From contig JAPYXD010000713.1 of the NCBI GenBank assembly GCA_030998225.1, forward strand, positions 1,550,001 through 1,614,000: a stretch of DNA of 64,000 nt, given 5' to 3'. Origin of the DNA: Diplolepis rosae (Eukaryota; Arthropoda; Insecta; Hymenoptera; Diplolepididae). The notes beneath the pieces were generated by a model that saw only the letters and a program-made list of their open reading frames with translations, made no database searches and was not told the origin of the DNA. A program made the position numbers and the translations under genes. Numbering within the stretch: the first letter of the stretch is position 1; every line of letters begins with the position of its first letter. Positions 40,901 to 45,343 of the stretch are shown here, in pieces.

Positions 40901-41201
40901 ACAGAAATTTCGAAGAAATACCTAATGCATAGCTAGCATGATTAGAAAAATGAGAACAATATGAAAACTTACTCTGTTATCCTGTTTTTTTAACCTCATG
41001 TCTGTTATGTCTTTATCATTATTATCCAAGCTTTCTTGATTCAAACTTTGTTGACTGTTGGATATTGAACTTCCGTGTGTACTACTGCAATCAGAGTGAA
41101 TAGAACGTCGAGACATATTAGGCATAGCCAGCACACCCGGTGCTATTTCGTAGCGACATTGCGACGCTCGAGAGTATGTATAATCAGTTTTAGGAAACAC
41201 A
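19826..41201 (-). CDS. koi: SUN-domain protein (klaroid / SUN1-2 type), multi-exon, 5' end missing
   Basis: Inner-nuclear-membrane protein of the LINC complex: the SUN domain in the perinuclear space binds KASH proteins and ties the nucleus to the cytoskeleton. I read twelve exons on the minus strand: 41201-40973, 30998-30841, 30765-30512, 29977-29792, 29522-29288, 27378-27176, 26967-26893, 26349-26055, 25958-25839, 20539-20253, 20172-20080, 19939-19826. In order they give a Ser-rich nucleoplasmic part, a transmembrane segment (VLWIILLPLILTAGAYIV), a second hydrophobic stretch, coiled coil, and a SUN domain with CWAF, LEHVP, SAPRKFNVWG, QYFPVQ and NHG...YTCLYRVRVHG. All junctions fit in phase except 29288/27378. 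The first exon starts in mid-codon, so the true start lies upstream and was not found. The total is about 730 codons, the usual size range for the family. Assignment to koi rather than the testis paralogue spag4 is by overall architecture. Confidence 0.85.
20080..20172 (-). CDS. koi: SUN gene exon: SUN domain, C-terminal third
   Basis: Acceptor TTATTCTGTTTCAG and donor CCAA/GTAAGT. 31 codons, GLKDENDPEPVMFGEYEFID then NLQYFPVQ. It corresponds to the GxxDE...G.F.YD....LQ.FPV segment of SUN domains. Phase 0 at both ends. Confidence 0.93.
20253..20539 (-). CDS. koi: SUN gene exon: core of the SUN domain
   Basis: Acceptor TTTATTTATTTCAG and donor TTTGG/GTCAGT. 95 codons with the hallmark series GGQVISTRC, NALQPGACWAFQDFPG, LLIKLRNFIYVTGFTLEHVP and MRSAPRKFNVW. 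CWAF, LEHxP and SAPxxFxV are the family signatures. It is separated from the exon at 25839 by a 5.3-kb intron holding the Penelope palindrome. Confidence 0.95.
20679..22320 (-). mobile_element. Penelope-like element fragment, left arm of a palindrome
   Basis: On the minus strand around 21850-21640 a frame reads VIYEINCIQCNKKYIGQTC, then RLREHARSVKN and AEHATSVQ. This is the GIY-YIG endonuclease domain at the C-terminus of Penelope-like retroelements. Upstream (22227-22033) a fragment with NLNCVRSTLLKNGYPLDLL fits the linker after the reverse transcriptase. The 3' region carries AACGTTTCGACC and GGTCCTTATCAAGACT. 5'-truncated and frame-broken. It lies in the SUN gene intron between 20539 and 25839. 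Confidence 0.75.
22350..23995 (+). mobile_element. Penelope-like element fragment, right arm of a palindrome
   Basis: Mirror copy of the left arm on the plus strand: GIY-YIG remains at about 22850-23020 and TAGTCTTGATAAGGACC plus GGTCGAAACGTT near 23890-23935. It ends CATTCACTTTAATGTTCAAA at 23992. The two arms meet head to head near 22337 with a short spacer. Small differences between arms (indels, substitutions) show some age. Confidence 0.75.
24000..24950. other. SUN gene intron sequence without recognised feature
   Basis: AT-rich intron sequence between the Penelope palindrome and the next 520-bp family copy. It contains short ORFs with no recognisable product. Confidence 0.4.
24955..25470 (+). 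mobile_element. 520-bp TIR family, copy 4, with a perfect 64-bp hairpin
   Basis: The 5' end TTACGTGCCTAGGCGC is intact; the 3' terminus is lost after TTCAATTTTTACATT. Inside, 24996-25059 and 25088-25151 are perfect reverse complements (64 bp each) around a 28-base loop that itself repeats AATGCTCGCAGGAG. It lies in the SUN gene intron. Confidence 0.85.
25548..25778 (+). other. Unrecognised short ORF in an intron
   Basis: A 76-codon ORF starting MNTHIQKDCQIIHKQLKKLP and ending in a Lys run over an A-rich stretch. It lies antisense to the SUN gene in an intron. It resembles no family I know and could be chance or the tail of a degraded insertion. Confidence 0.2.
25839..25958 (-). CDS. koi: SUN gene exon: entry to the SUN domain
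   Basis: Acceptor CTTATTGGCAG and donor TGCAG/GTATAT. 40 codons reading GKAMKGDVTLEEMRKIVKEF, then DKTGIVDYALESAG. The DxTGxxDYALESAGG motif is the conserved helix just before the SUN beta-sandwich. Phase 1 at both ends. Confidence 0.88.
26055..26349 (-). CDS. koi: SUN gene exon: coiled coil next to the SUN domain
   Basis: Acceptor TTTTTACCATAG. It encodes KKLVKLEEFLRRDMNQK, a helical region, then TDEEIENHVNRVLAGYFG and IQKETVQ. As in the 30841 exon, two donors lie four bases apart (CAAG/GTTCGT and GTTC/GTAAAG); the upstream one keeps the frame (phase 1). Confidence 0.82.
26446..26804. mobile_element. MITE with ~90-bp terminal inverted repeats
   Basis: The left end CATTTCCGAAGTAATTTTGG runs inward through GGGCTCAGAATTGCTCCATC to GAGTAATCCTAACCTAAAA. 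The right end is its reverse complement with few changes. About 359 bp, non-coding, in the SUN gene intron between 26349 and 26893. No clear target duplication. Confidence 0.8.
26893..26967 (-). CDS. koi: SUN gene exon: coiled coil
   Basis: Donor ATAAT/GTAAGA; the most likely acceptor is CTTACAAAAG at 26968. It encodes EHLANVTRVVEDLKKGDDN up to SEYN, 25 codons. A second acceptor (TGTGAAAAG) would extend it in frame to 27000 by 11 codons; the choice is not certain. Confidence 0.7.
27176..27378 (-). CDS. koi: SUN gene exon: second hydrophobic stretch and coiled coil
   Basis: Acceptor AACTTTTTTCAG and donor AAAT/GTATGT. It encodes FWFLPSFISTVPFLVTS, then SRYEELRSIVKILSDKVEQL, a heptad-like coiled coil. 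Exit is phase 0. In the family the coiled coil trimerises the protein so that three SUN domains sit together. Confidence 0.8.
27390..29280. other. SUN gene intron; place to look for a missing exon
   Basis: AT-rich intron with a TA microsatellite (28894-28940). Good minus-strand donor words occur at about 27566-27571 (GACTG/GTGAGT) and 27727 (CGAAG/GTGAGG), but no attached open exon repairs the phase between the 29288 and 27378 exons. Confidence 0.4.
28894..28940. repeat. (TA)n microsatellite
   Basis: Uninterrupted TA dinucleotides, then two TATATACA variants. Confidence 0.95.
29288..29522 (-). CDS. koi: SUN gene exon: lumenal start
   Basis: Acceptor TTTTTTGTTTCAG. It encodes AYIVQKYTFTCLDYLKNAQN and ends SLPDFGWNIPW just before a stop. 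It completes the transmembrane helix and begins the perinuclear coiled region. The 3' boundary is uncertain: the donor CCTTG/GTGATT leaves phase 2, but the next recognisable exon needs phase 1. A small exon may be missing, another donor may be used, or there is a one-base error. Confidence 0.7.
29792..29977 (-). CDS. koi: SUN gene exon: membrane segment
   Basis: Acceptor TATATTTTTGCAG and donor GCTG/GTGAGT. It encodes SKWIQSWETVDHLL, then a hydrophobic stretch (YLYLLFVKVLFLDSWIL), the basic linker SRASNVRNNMNGRRNK, and the start of the transmembrane helix WIILLPLILTAG. A hydrophobic segment, then LLSRxSN-type linker, then transmembrane helix is the layout I know from insect and vertebrate SUN1/2. 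Confidence 0.85.
30512..30765 (-). CDS. koi: SUN gene exon: nucleoplasmic segment before the membrane
   Basis: Acceptor CTGAAATAG and donor CATG/GTAACT. About 85 codons beginning YEVNNSLFSRKYGYIR, with an acidic patch (DTESNEE) and an Arg/Ser-rich stretch. It enters with one base and exits in phase 1, matching both neighbours. Confidence 0.8.
30841..30998 (-). CDS. koi: SUN gene exon: nucleoplasmic segment
   Basis: Acceptor TCTTTTATTCTAG. The exon reads SMDDTSRLLRTRNPES and on to PIGSDKER, 52 codons plus two bases. Two donors four bases apart (AAAG/GTTCGT and GTTC/GTGAGT) compete; only the upstream one keeps the frame into the next exon. An internal Met at its second codon could serve as an alternative start. 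Confidence 0.8.
31290..31312 (+). repeat. 23-base poly-A run with upstream AATAAA
   Basis: ATCAATAAAGGTATTTAAG directly precedes the A run, which has the look of the 3' tail of a retroposed sequence on the plus strand. No source transcript is recognised in the preceding bases. Confidence 0.6.
31661..32062. mobile_element. piggyBac-type MITE (TTAA target)
   Basis: Terminal inverted repeats CCCTCCGATACC / GGTATCGGAGGG sit directly inside TTAA at 31657-31660 and 32063-32066. TTAA duplication with CCC... termini is typical of piggyBac-superfamily elements. 402 bp, no coding capacity. Confidence 0.85.
32067..33182. mobile_element. Second TTAA-flanked TIR element, 1.1 kb
   Basis: Termini GGGAGTTACTCA and TGAGTAACTCCC are exact complements, each next to TTAA (32063-32066 and 33183-33186). 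It shares its left TTAA with the preceding MITE, so two TTAA-targeting elements stand side by side. It contains a 112-codon minus-strand ORF (32795-33133) that I do not recognise, and no piggyBac transposase. It is probably a non-autonomous element carrying unrelated cargo. Confidence 0.75.
32795..33133 (-). CDS. Unrecognised 112-aa ORF inside a TTAA-flanked element
   Basis: An intact ORF from ATG at 33133 to the stop at 32795. The first 30 residues are Cys/His/Ala-rich (LVCSCAHRCTVAHMV). The remainder is a soluble, helix-rich, basic region (ELKSCTSVQMRKKM, MVIDAYKEHGFDGLSRLFG, RVTNNRKVKYKICDYLKTK). The second half has normal coding-like composition. No catalytic motif or known domain is evident. 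It fills much of the right half of the 1.1-kb element, so it may be a captured host exon or the remnant of an element-encoded protein. Confidence 0.35.
   Translation of the reverse strand: MTTVVLDLATSHLVCSCAHRCTVAHMVTSVPKKCFSDMKLYLYNELKSCTSVQMRKKMIASDITVAMVIDAYKEHGFDGLSRLFGADKNGKIRVTNNRKVKYKICDYLKTKY
33225..33462 (-). other. Unrecognised coding-like fragment
   Basis: On the minus strand a frame reads SLTGIWLSQVDFDGEPVTCI, then SNRSLTEYISKWLAKKRQK and a stop. Its composition is protein-like but I cannot name a family. It is flanked by the TTAA element and a mariner scrap, so it is probably a transposon remnant. Confidence 0.3.
33463..33504 (-). mobile_element. Mariner 3'-end scrap
   Basis: Resembles 34445-34487 (GGGATTTTTTTTTG, CGGCTTTATTTT, AAAAGTAG), that is the sequence just outside the mariner C-terminus on the minus strand. 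It abuts the duplicated 3' flank of the SUN gene. Confidence 0.5.
33505..33966 (+). repeat. Inverted duplicate of the SUN gene 3' flank
   Basis: Reverse complement of 19025-19487 with few differences: CACAAATCTAATAACGATG and CGATACCGACGAGACAGTAC here are complementary to the same stretch there. The similarity ends near GTGCTAC at 33960. The copy begins inside the possible alternative last exon and includes its stop codon. It lies in the 10-kb SUN gene intron, so the primary transcript would carry it antisense to its own downstream sequence. Confidence 0.88.
34016..34347. mobile_element. Near-palindromic MITE (ACACTGAAAAAACAGTATAGC ends)
   Basis: The left end CTGAAAAAACAGTATAGCT and the right end AGCTATACTGTTTTTTCC are complementary. 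Internal CTATAC/GTATAG words and TAGGTGAGACAGCTATAC versus GTATAGTTGTCTCACCTA extend the symmetry. About 330 bp, non-coding. Confidence 0.75.
34380..34860 (-). mobile_element. Internally deleted mariner element
   Basis: The minus strand carries both ends of a mariner transposase but not the middle. N-terminal helix-turn-helix remains (SAAES..., GDFDTE..., KNVQAKYQKVG type, frame-broken) span 34800-34600. Then comes a jump to the C-terminus ARKMGKVVTSDVQYFE-like at about 34570-34500, followed by the 3' region shared with 17600-17760. The DD34D catalytic core is missing, so it cannot make active enzyme. Confidence 0.7.
35115..35935 (+). pseudogene. Tc1/mariner-superfamily transposase pseudogene
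   Basis: The start (GTAAGGTTTGCCATTCAATCA) matches the leader of the related element at 56.65 kb. The frame is broken through the N-terminal half. The region 35500-35777 is open and reads VTSWFQQNGATYHTVIETIN, then NWPLRSCDLTPSDYFLWG, then a C-terminal helix. In this family the second catalytic Asp sits in FQQDGAT; here it is Asn, so activity would be lost even apart from the frameshifts. The 3' end TTCAGTGTTTTATTTCAATT also matches the 56.6-kb element. No terminal repeats could be fixed. Confidence 0.75.
35940..36540. other. Intron sequence, no recognised gene
   Basis: It includes an 85-codon plus-strand ORF (36144-36401; HKSYDKRGVHIFLNGKQY) without recognisable family, overlapped by an opposing ORF. 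Probably non-coding or a degraded insertion. Confidence 0.3.
36600..37700 (+). pseudogene. Non-LTR retrotransposon ORF1 (gag-like, CCHC knuckles), broken
   Basis: Near 36859 one frame reads CYNCYRFGHVASQC, then CRFCGEDPHE, and the next open frame gives CPLIKGPYLCINCKAQHLAT. This is the triple zinc-knuckle array of jockey/I-type LINE ORF1 proteins. Frameshifts split it, and a Cys at the third knuckle is replaced (KSYPN where KSCPN is usual). It is followed in the same direction by ORF2 remains. It lies antisense in a SUN gene intron. Confidence 0.72.
37734..38170 (+). pseudogene. LINE ORF2, AP-endonuclease domain, broken
   Basis: Begins MKILQWNCHSILPRKGSLER with LILLCESWLKP, the start of an exonuclease-endonuclease-phosphatase domain. 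It resumes in another frame with FDCILICGDFNSHYQSWACE and NNGNPTRFTHLN (catalytic GDFNxH). An internal stop near 37915 and missing middle parts show decay. Confidence 0.8.
38328..38942 (+). pseudogene. LINE ORF2, linker and start of reverse transcriptase, truncated
   Basis: An open segment follows (KFKKYLTVSSYKNYLDFQRF..., VWPKIRGFRHR) that fits the region between endonuclease and RT. In a shifted frame come YGFRKNRSCSDSLAIL and LDIS...AYDNVIPNIL, the first RT blocks. The element stops at about 38940 before the catalytic FxDD block, so it is 3'-truncated by another insertion. Confidence 0.72.
38960..39264 (+). pseudogene. Second LINE fragment, AP-endonuclease part
   Basis: Reads LIGGDFNLHHSSWGRPRVC, then NNGKSTFVKRPDEFF and TAWYEETDLTAPK. 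The GDFNxHHxxWG motif is the endonuclease signature. It comes from a different LINE family than the preceding element and is joined directly to it. Confidence 0.7.
39310..39610 (-). pseudogene. Related LINE scrap, inverted
   Basis: Near 39600-39540 the minus strand reads WYEETDLAALHEILGKTQ, matching the WYEETDL end of the plus-strand fragment at 39195-39220. The rest is frame-broken. The two form a small inverted pair. Confidence 0.45.
39615..40190. other. Intron sequence, nothing recognised
   Basis: AT-rich, no coding or repeat structure found by eye. Confidence 0.5.
40195..40445 (+). mobile_element. Fragment of the GCGCGAAGCGCG repeat family
   Basis: Matches 50945-51200: CCAAAATATGTGAGATA, TTAAATAAAGTCTACGA, CAGAAAATCGAGC-TGAAGCGCGAG and ATGAGAATGTGTTC appear in the same order. 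A partial inverted relative lies at 43080-43205. Confidence 0.7.
40973..41201 (-). CDS. koi: SUN gene exon: N-terminal nucleoplasmic segment
   Basis: Acceptor TTATTTTTGCAG before 41201 and donor AGA/GTAAGT at 40973. It encodes about 76 residues, Ser/Asn-rich, including MSRRSIHSDCSS and SNSQQSLNQES. It enters with one base of a split codon and exits in phase 0, in frame with the exon at 30998. The intron between them is nearly 10 kb and full of transposons. An earlier exon must exist; none could be identified up to 64 kb. Confidence 0.75.
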
Positions 41202-41209
41202 CTGCAAAA

Positions 41210-42390
41210 ATAATGTAAACGTTATTCATCTTTGTTATAAAATCAATAAAAATTGAATATTTTTTATTAATGTACTTCATTTTCCTAAAATAAAACTCAC
41301 AAAATAATAGAACTCCAAACGTAAAAGTAATTATTACATTAATAATGTAATTAAATTCAGTAGAATAATAGTATTAGCACAAATGTGATTTATTATTGTA
41401 AAGGACATTTGAGGATGTTATTGCTAGATAGCTAGTAAACATAGTTATCGAAATATAATATATACGAAGAAGCAGACAACACGAAGAAACTAGTTTAACG
41501 GGACTTTATTGTACTATTAAAAAATTAATGTTTAATTTAATATAAAAATAGTAATCCAACACTTTTTCTATAAAATTTTCAAATATTTTTTTGTTTGTTT
41601 TGTGCCTGCTTTCTCTATTCGATAGTAAATTTATAATTCTACATTGTTAAATCAAATTCTTAATACATTTCTATGTGCCAGTCCAAGTGAGATTTTCTGT
41701 ATTTCGAAGCAAAATAGCCGATTTTGAACAAACTTTGCAACTTTTTGCAATATTTCCAGACTAATATGTTCACAAGTTTGAGTGCAAAATATAAATTAAT
41801 TCTTAAGATACTTAAATCTATCAAATTATTTTTAAGAGCAATATCTGCAAATTAATATATTTTTTGCTAATTTTTTACCAAAATAAATTTTTGTTTGCTA
41901 TGTAAAATTTCGAGAAAAAGTGGCACCGCTACTTAAATCTCCACTCAATGGCGCTACTTATGATAAGTTGTGAAAATAATCAAAGTCAGAAAAATTGTTA
42001 CGGAATATTTTTTTGATCCCTTTTTTAATCTACGGGAGTTACTACGCCACGCCCAAGAAAAAACAACGCTTAAGTGAAAGATACAACACCCTTAAAATAA
42101 AAAAATTTCTAGAAGCATCAAAAAAACTTTACTCATTTTCGTAAAAATTTTATCGGCAAATGAAACGTTGAATTTAAGAAACCGAATAAATTTGAAGAAT
42201 GCATCTTGCATGTGCTAGGAGGAATGAAACCTCTGTTCTAACGTACTTACAGTTTTGAACGTTCATTGAACGATGAAAAAAATGTTCTTAGAAAAAAATT
42301 TTTTGGGTATGTGTAGAATCAGGGTGCCTCAAAGATACGATCTGTACAAAAAAATTTTTAAATTCTTAATTCCAGGCGTGGAAAACATCC
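41210..42390. other. Sequence upstream of the last visible SUN exon, no gene found
   Basis: AT-rich. It should contain or lead to the missing 5' exon(s) and promoter of the SUN gene, but no exon could be supported. Confidence 0.4.
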
Positions 42391-42391
42391 C

Positions 42392-43045
42392 TTATTGACT
42401 TAAAAAGTGGAAAAATTGCTATATCCTCTCAAAGCACGTTCGCTAATATCAAAATTTCATTCTGTTAAAAATGGGCCTTGTGATGCTCGACAGATTGACA
42501 CCTTCAAAAAATAGGGGATGAAGTTAAATAAACCACCCTTATTAAAAAAAGACCCTAAAAAGTGGAAAAATTGCTGTATCATCTCAAGCACGTTCGCTTA
42601 GATCAAAATTTCATGATGCTATAAATGGGACTCGTGATGCCCGACAGATTGACACCTTCAAAAAATAGGGGAGGAAATTAGATAAACCACCCTTTTCAAA
42701 AAAAGAAACAAAAAAGTGAAAAAATTCCTATATCATCTCAAGCACGTTCGCTAAGATCAAAATTTCGGGTTGTTTCAAATAGATCTAGTGATGCCCGAAA
42801 GATTGACACCTTCAAAAAATAAGGGACGAAATTAGATGAATCACCCTTATTAAGAAAAGACCTAAAAAAATGGAAAAAGCGCTATATCATCCCAAGCACG
42901 TTCGCTAAGATTAAAATTTCTAGTTGTTTCGAATAGCTCTAGTGATTCGCGAAAGATTGACACCTTCAAAAAATAGGGGAAAACATTAGGTGAACCACCC
43001 TTATCAAATTAAGGCTAAAAATAGTGGAAAAAATGGCTATTCCGC
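42392..43045. repeat. ~154-bp tandem repeat, four copies
   Basis: GATTGACACCTTCAAAAAAT followed by AGGGG recurs at about 42494, 42646, 42801 and 42956. Each copy is preceded by CAAGCACGTTCGCTAA and followed by ACCACCCTTAT. Copies differ by several substitutions. Confidence 0.88.
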
Positions 43046-43079
43046 CGAAGCATACCTACTTGGTTTGTAATATCGTGTT

Positions 43080-43205
43080 TTTGTTTTTTTTATCAGCTTT
43101 AAGTAGCACATTCTCTTCATGACATTTGTACTTCGCACTCGATTTCCTGTATACGTTTCTGCAAACTATTTCTTATTTTAACGCTTATTTTGTATCTCAC
43201 ACATT
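43080..43205 (-). mobile_element. Small inverted fragment of the GCGCGAAGCGCG repeat family
   Basis: AAGTAGCACATTCTCTTCATGAC, then TTCGCACTCGATTTCCTGTATAC and TTATTTTGTATCTCACA correspond in reverse to 50950-51160. Confidence 0.55.
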
Positions 43206-43427
43206 GCAGGCCTCACAGACCCTTTGGGATAAAAAATAGGGTGCATAGGGACCTTTTTTCTTGCCCATAGGGACCTTTTTTACGCTCATAGGGTACATTT
43301 TTGAACAAAAATTAGGTATGAGAGAAAGTTATTGAAAAGAATAAACTCTTAATAAAAGGTAAATAAAGACGTAAGACTTTTTATTTTAGTAAGTAATAAA
43401 TATATTCAAATTAATTAGTTGAGTTTG

Positions 43428-43520
43428 AAAGAGCAGTCGACCGGCAATCGAAAGACTTGGGCTCGAATCCCAGCGCAGTCGAAAGCGTCTTTATTTCCAC
43501 AGAAAGATTTTCAAATTCAA
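43428..43520 (+). mobile_element. tRNA-derived SINE, copy 2 (5'-truncated)
   Basis: Starts within the tRNA part (AGAGCAGTCGACCGGCAATC), keeps the B box GGGCTCGAATCCC and the tail CACAGAAAGATTTTCAAATT. Confidence 0.75.
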
Positions 43521-43608
43521 TAAATATATTCATATTTTTGTACACAACTGTACTTCACAAATTTTCGGACGTGAGTATTAAATAGGAAATTACCTACTAA
43601 ATCTAAAT

Positions 43609-43797
43609 CAAAATCAGTCGAATTTTCACTGATTGAATCAGTAATTTGCCTTTTCACTGATTTATCAGTGCAAAACTATTTTTCACTGACAAATCAGTTA
43701 ATTTTCACTGATTGAATCAGTGAAAAAAGTATTTTTCACTGTTAAATCAGTCAATTTCCACTGAAGTAATCAGTGAAATCCGACTGATTTACAGTAA
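43609..43797. repeat. Array of short palindromes (TTTTCACTGATT...AATCAGTGAAA)
   Basis: ACTGATT and AATCAGT alternate many times in under 200 bp, so the strand can fold into several small hairpins or one branched structure. No coding content. Confidence 0.8.
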
Positions 43798-43799
43798 CC

Positions 43800-44789
43800 T
43801 CGAAGAAATAAAAAATAAAATTCGAAAAATCGACATTTTTTCCGCTATTTACATTAACATAACAGTTGTAACATCAACAAATTCAAAAATCGGCCTGCAG
43901 CGATCTCTTCAAAATTTAATGTTGGATTTTTCAACAAAAAAAATCTCAAATCGTTTAAGAATTCAGCTCAGAAAATGATTTTGAACCTCGTTTTTCTATT
44001 TCACTCCACTGTGTGGCTGCCACCCTACTCTTTTGCTAACTTTGATTCTGATATTGCATGTGATTTAGAATTTTTAATAAATTTATAATCATAAAAATAC
44101 TTTTGTTTGAAAAAAAAAGTAATTTTATAATAATGGTTGAAAAATTTGCTGATATTTTTGTCATATCTCGCATAGTGTGGATACAAAATATTATTCTTCA
44201 TTTTTTGAAAATCAAAACGAAAAATACAAATCGTTTAGAAAAAGATTAAATCGAAACTTCGATCTTTTTTAAAAAAACAATTTTGCATTATGATGGTTTC
44301 GTAAATTGCAAAGTTTGATCGGAAAAGAAACAATCATAATGGTGCCAATAAATCGGGCCCCTCGATAGTATACTGAAAAAAATGGTTGGTTGGGACAACA
44401 ACTTTTTTATTAGTAGAAATTGTATTAGGTGCACCAACTACTTTATTAGTAAAACTAACTAACCAGTTTTTATAAGTAAGATGTTGCTGGTAATAGTCGT
44501 ACGTAATCTATATTGTGACATTAGTAATTGTAAGCACAACAAATAAATTAGTTACATGTACCACCAATGTACTTTTCAAGAAATAAAAGCAGTAAGAGCA
44601 ACCGTTTTTATTTGTTGGTGCGATTGGCACAACTGAATGCTGAAAGTGCTACCAACATTCGCGTCAAAATACATGTTGCGTTTCACCACTGACGTGGTTC
44701 CGACGATTGCCGAAGATTGCTGATGATTTTAACGTTCTCCGACGTTTTAATAGATAGAGTACGTACAGATTAGTACAGATCGAACAGAA
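43800..44789. other. Region upstream of the SAM-type gene, possible promoter
   Basis: It contains an insertion-like stretch starting near 44372 (CTGAAAAAAATGGTTGGTTG) and a GC-richer 150 bp just before the start codon at 44790. No TATA box is obvious. The presence of a promoter is inferred only from the start exon that follows. Confidence 0.35.
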
Positions 44790-44853
44790 ATGTTGGAGGT
44801 GCAGAAGCTGCTTCAAAGCTGGGGTTTTGAAAATTATATCGAAAAACTCCAAG
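44790..44853 (+). CDS. First exon of a SAM-domain-type gene
   Basis: ATG at 44790 followed by MLEVQKLLQSWGFENYIEKL and a donor CCAAG/GTAAGT. LLxxWGFxxYIExLQ is the first helix pair of the SAM-like domain that opens a widespread family of uncharacterised insect proteins. Members of that family continue with the FP.E..ETYY and W...R....fP..K.P.GY segments found at 53-59 kb here, so I place them in one gene. The exon holding the rest of the SAM domain was not found. Function unknown; SAM domains usually mediate protein-protein contacts. Confidence 0.6.
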
Positions 44854-45343
44854 GTAAGTAAGAAATCGTGAATTGAAGGCATGGGAGCTTTAAGATTTTA
44901 ATGAATTAGACTAACGTCTCCATATTGATGAGGTTAGAAAATTGTACATTGTCTTAAATTTAAATTTTCTGTATATCGATACCCACGTTCTAATATGTCG
45001 TATCCCACATTTGGAAAATTTTTCAGGAAACGATAAAAACGTCTTGCTAGCACAAATAAATAAATGTAAACAAATTTTTGTTTTATACGTTCATAAAAAT
45101 GCATAAATAATAATAATTAAAGCAAAAAAAAATTATTTAAATAAATTTTATGATATTTATGTGGGTTACGCAAGAAGAAAAAATTAAAATGTATTTTAGA
45201 AAGAAAATTGATTTAATCGTTTTATAATTAAATATTGTTTCATCCCATACATAACATTTTTCTCTCTTATTTTGTATTGTTTAATTCATAATTATTATAA
45301 TATAACACTATTGATACATTTTATTTTGACAATCTCCAATATT

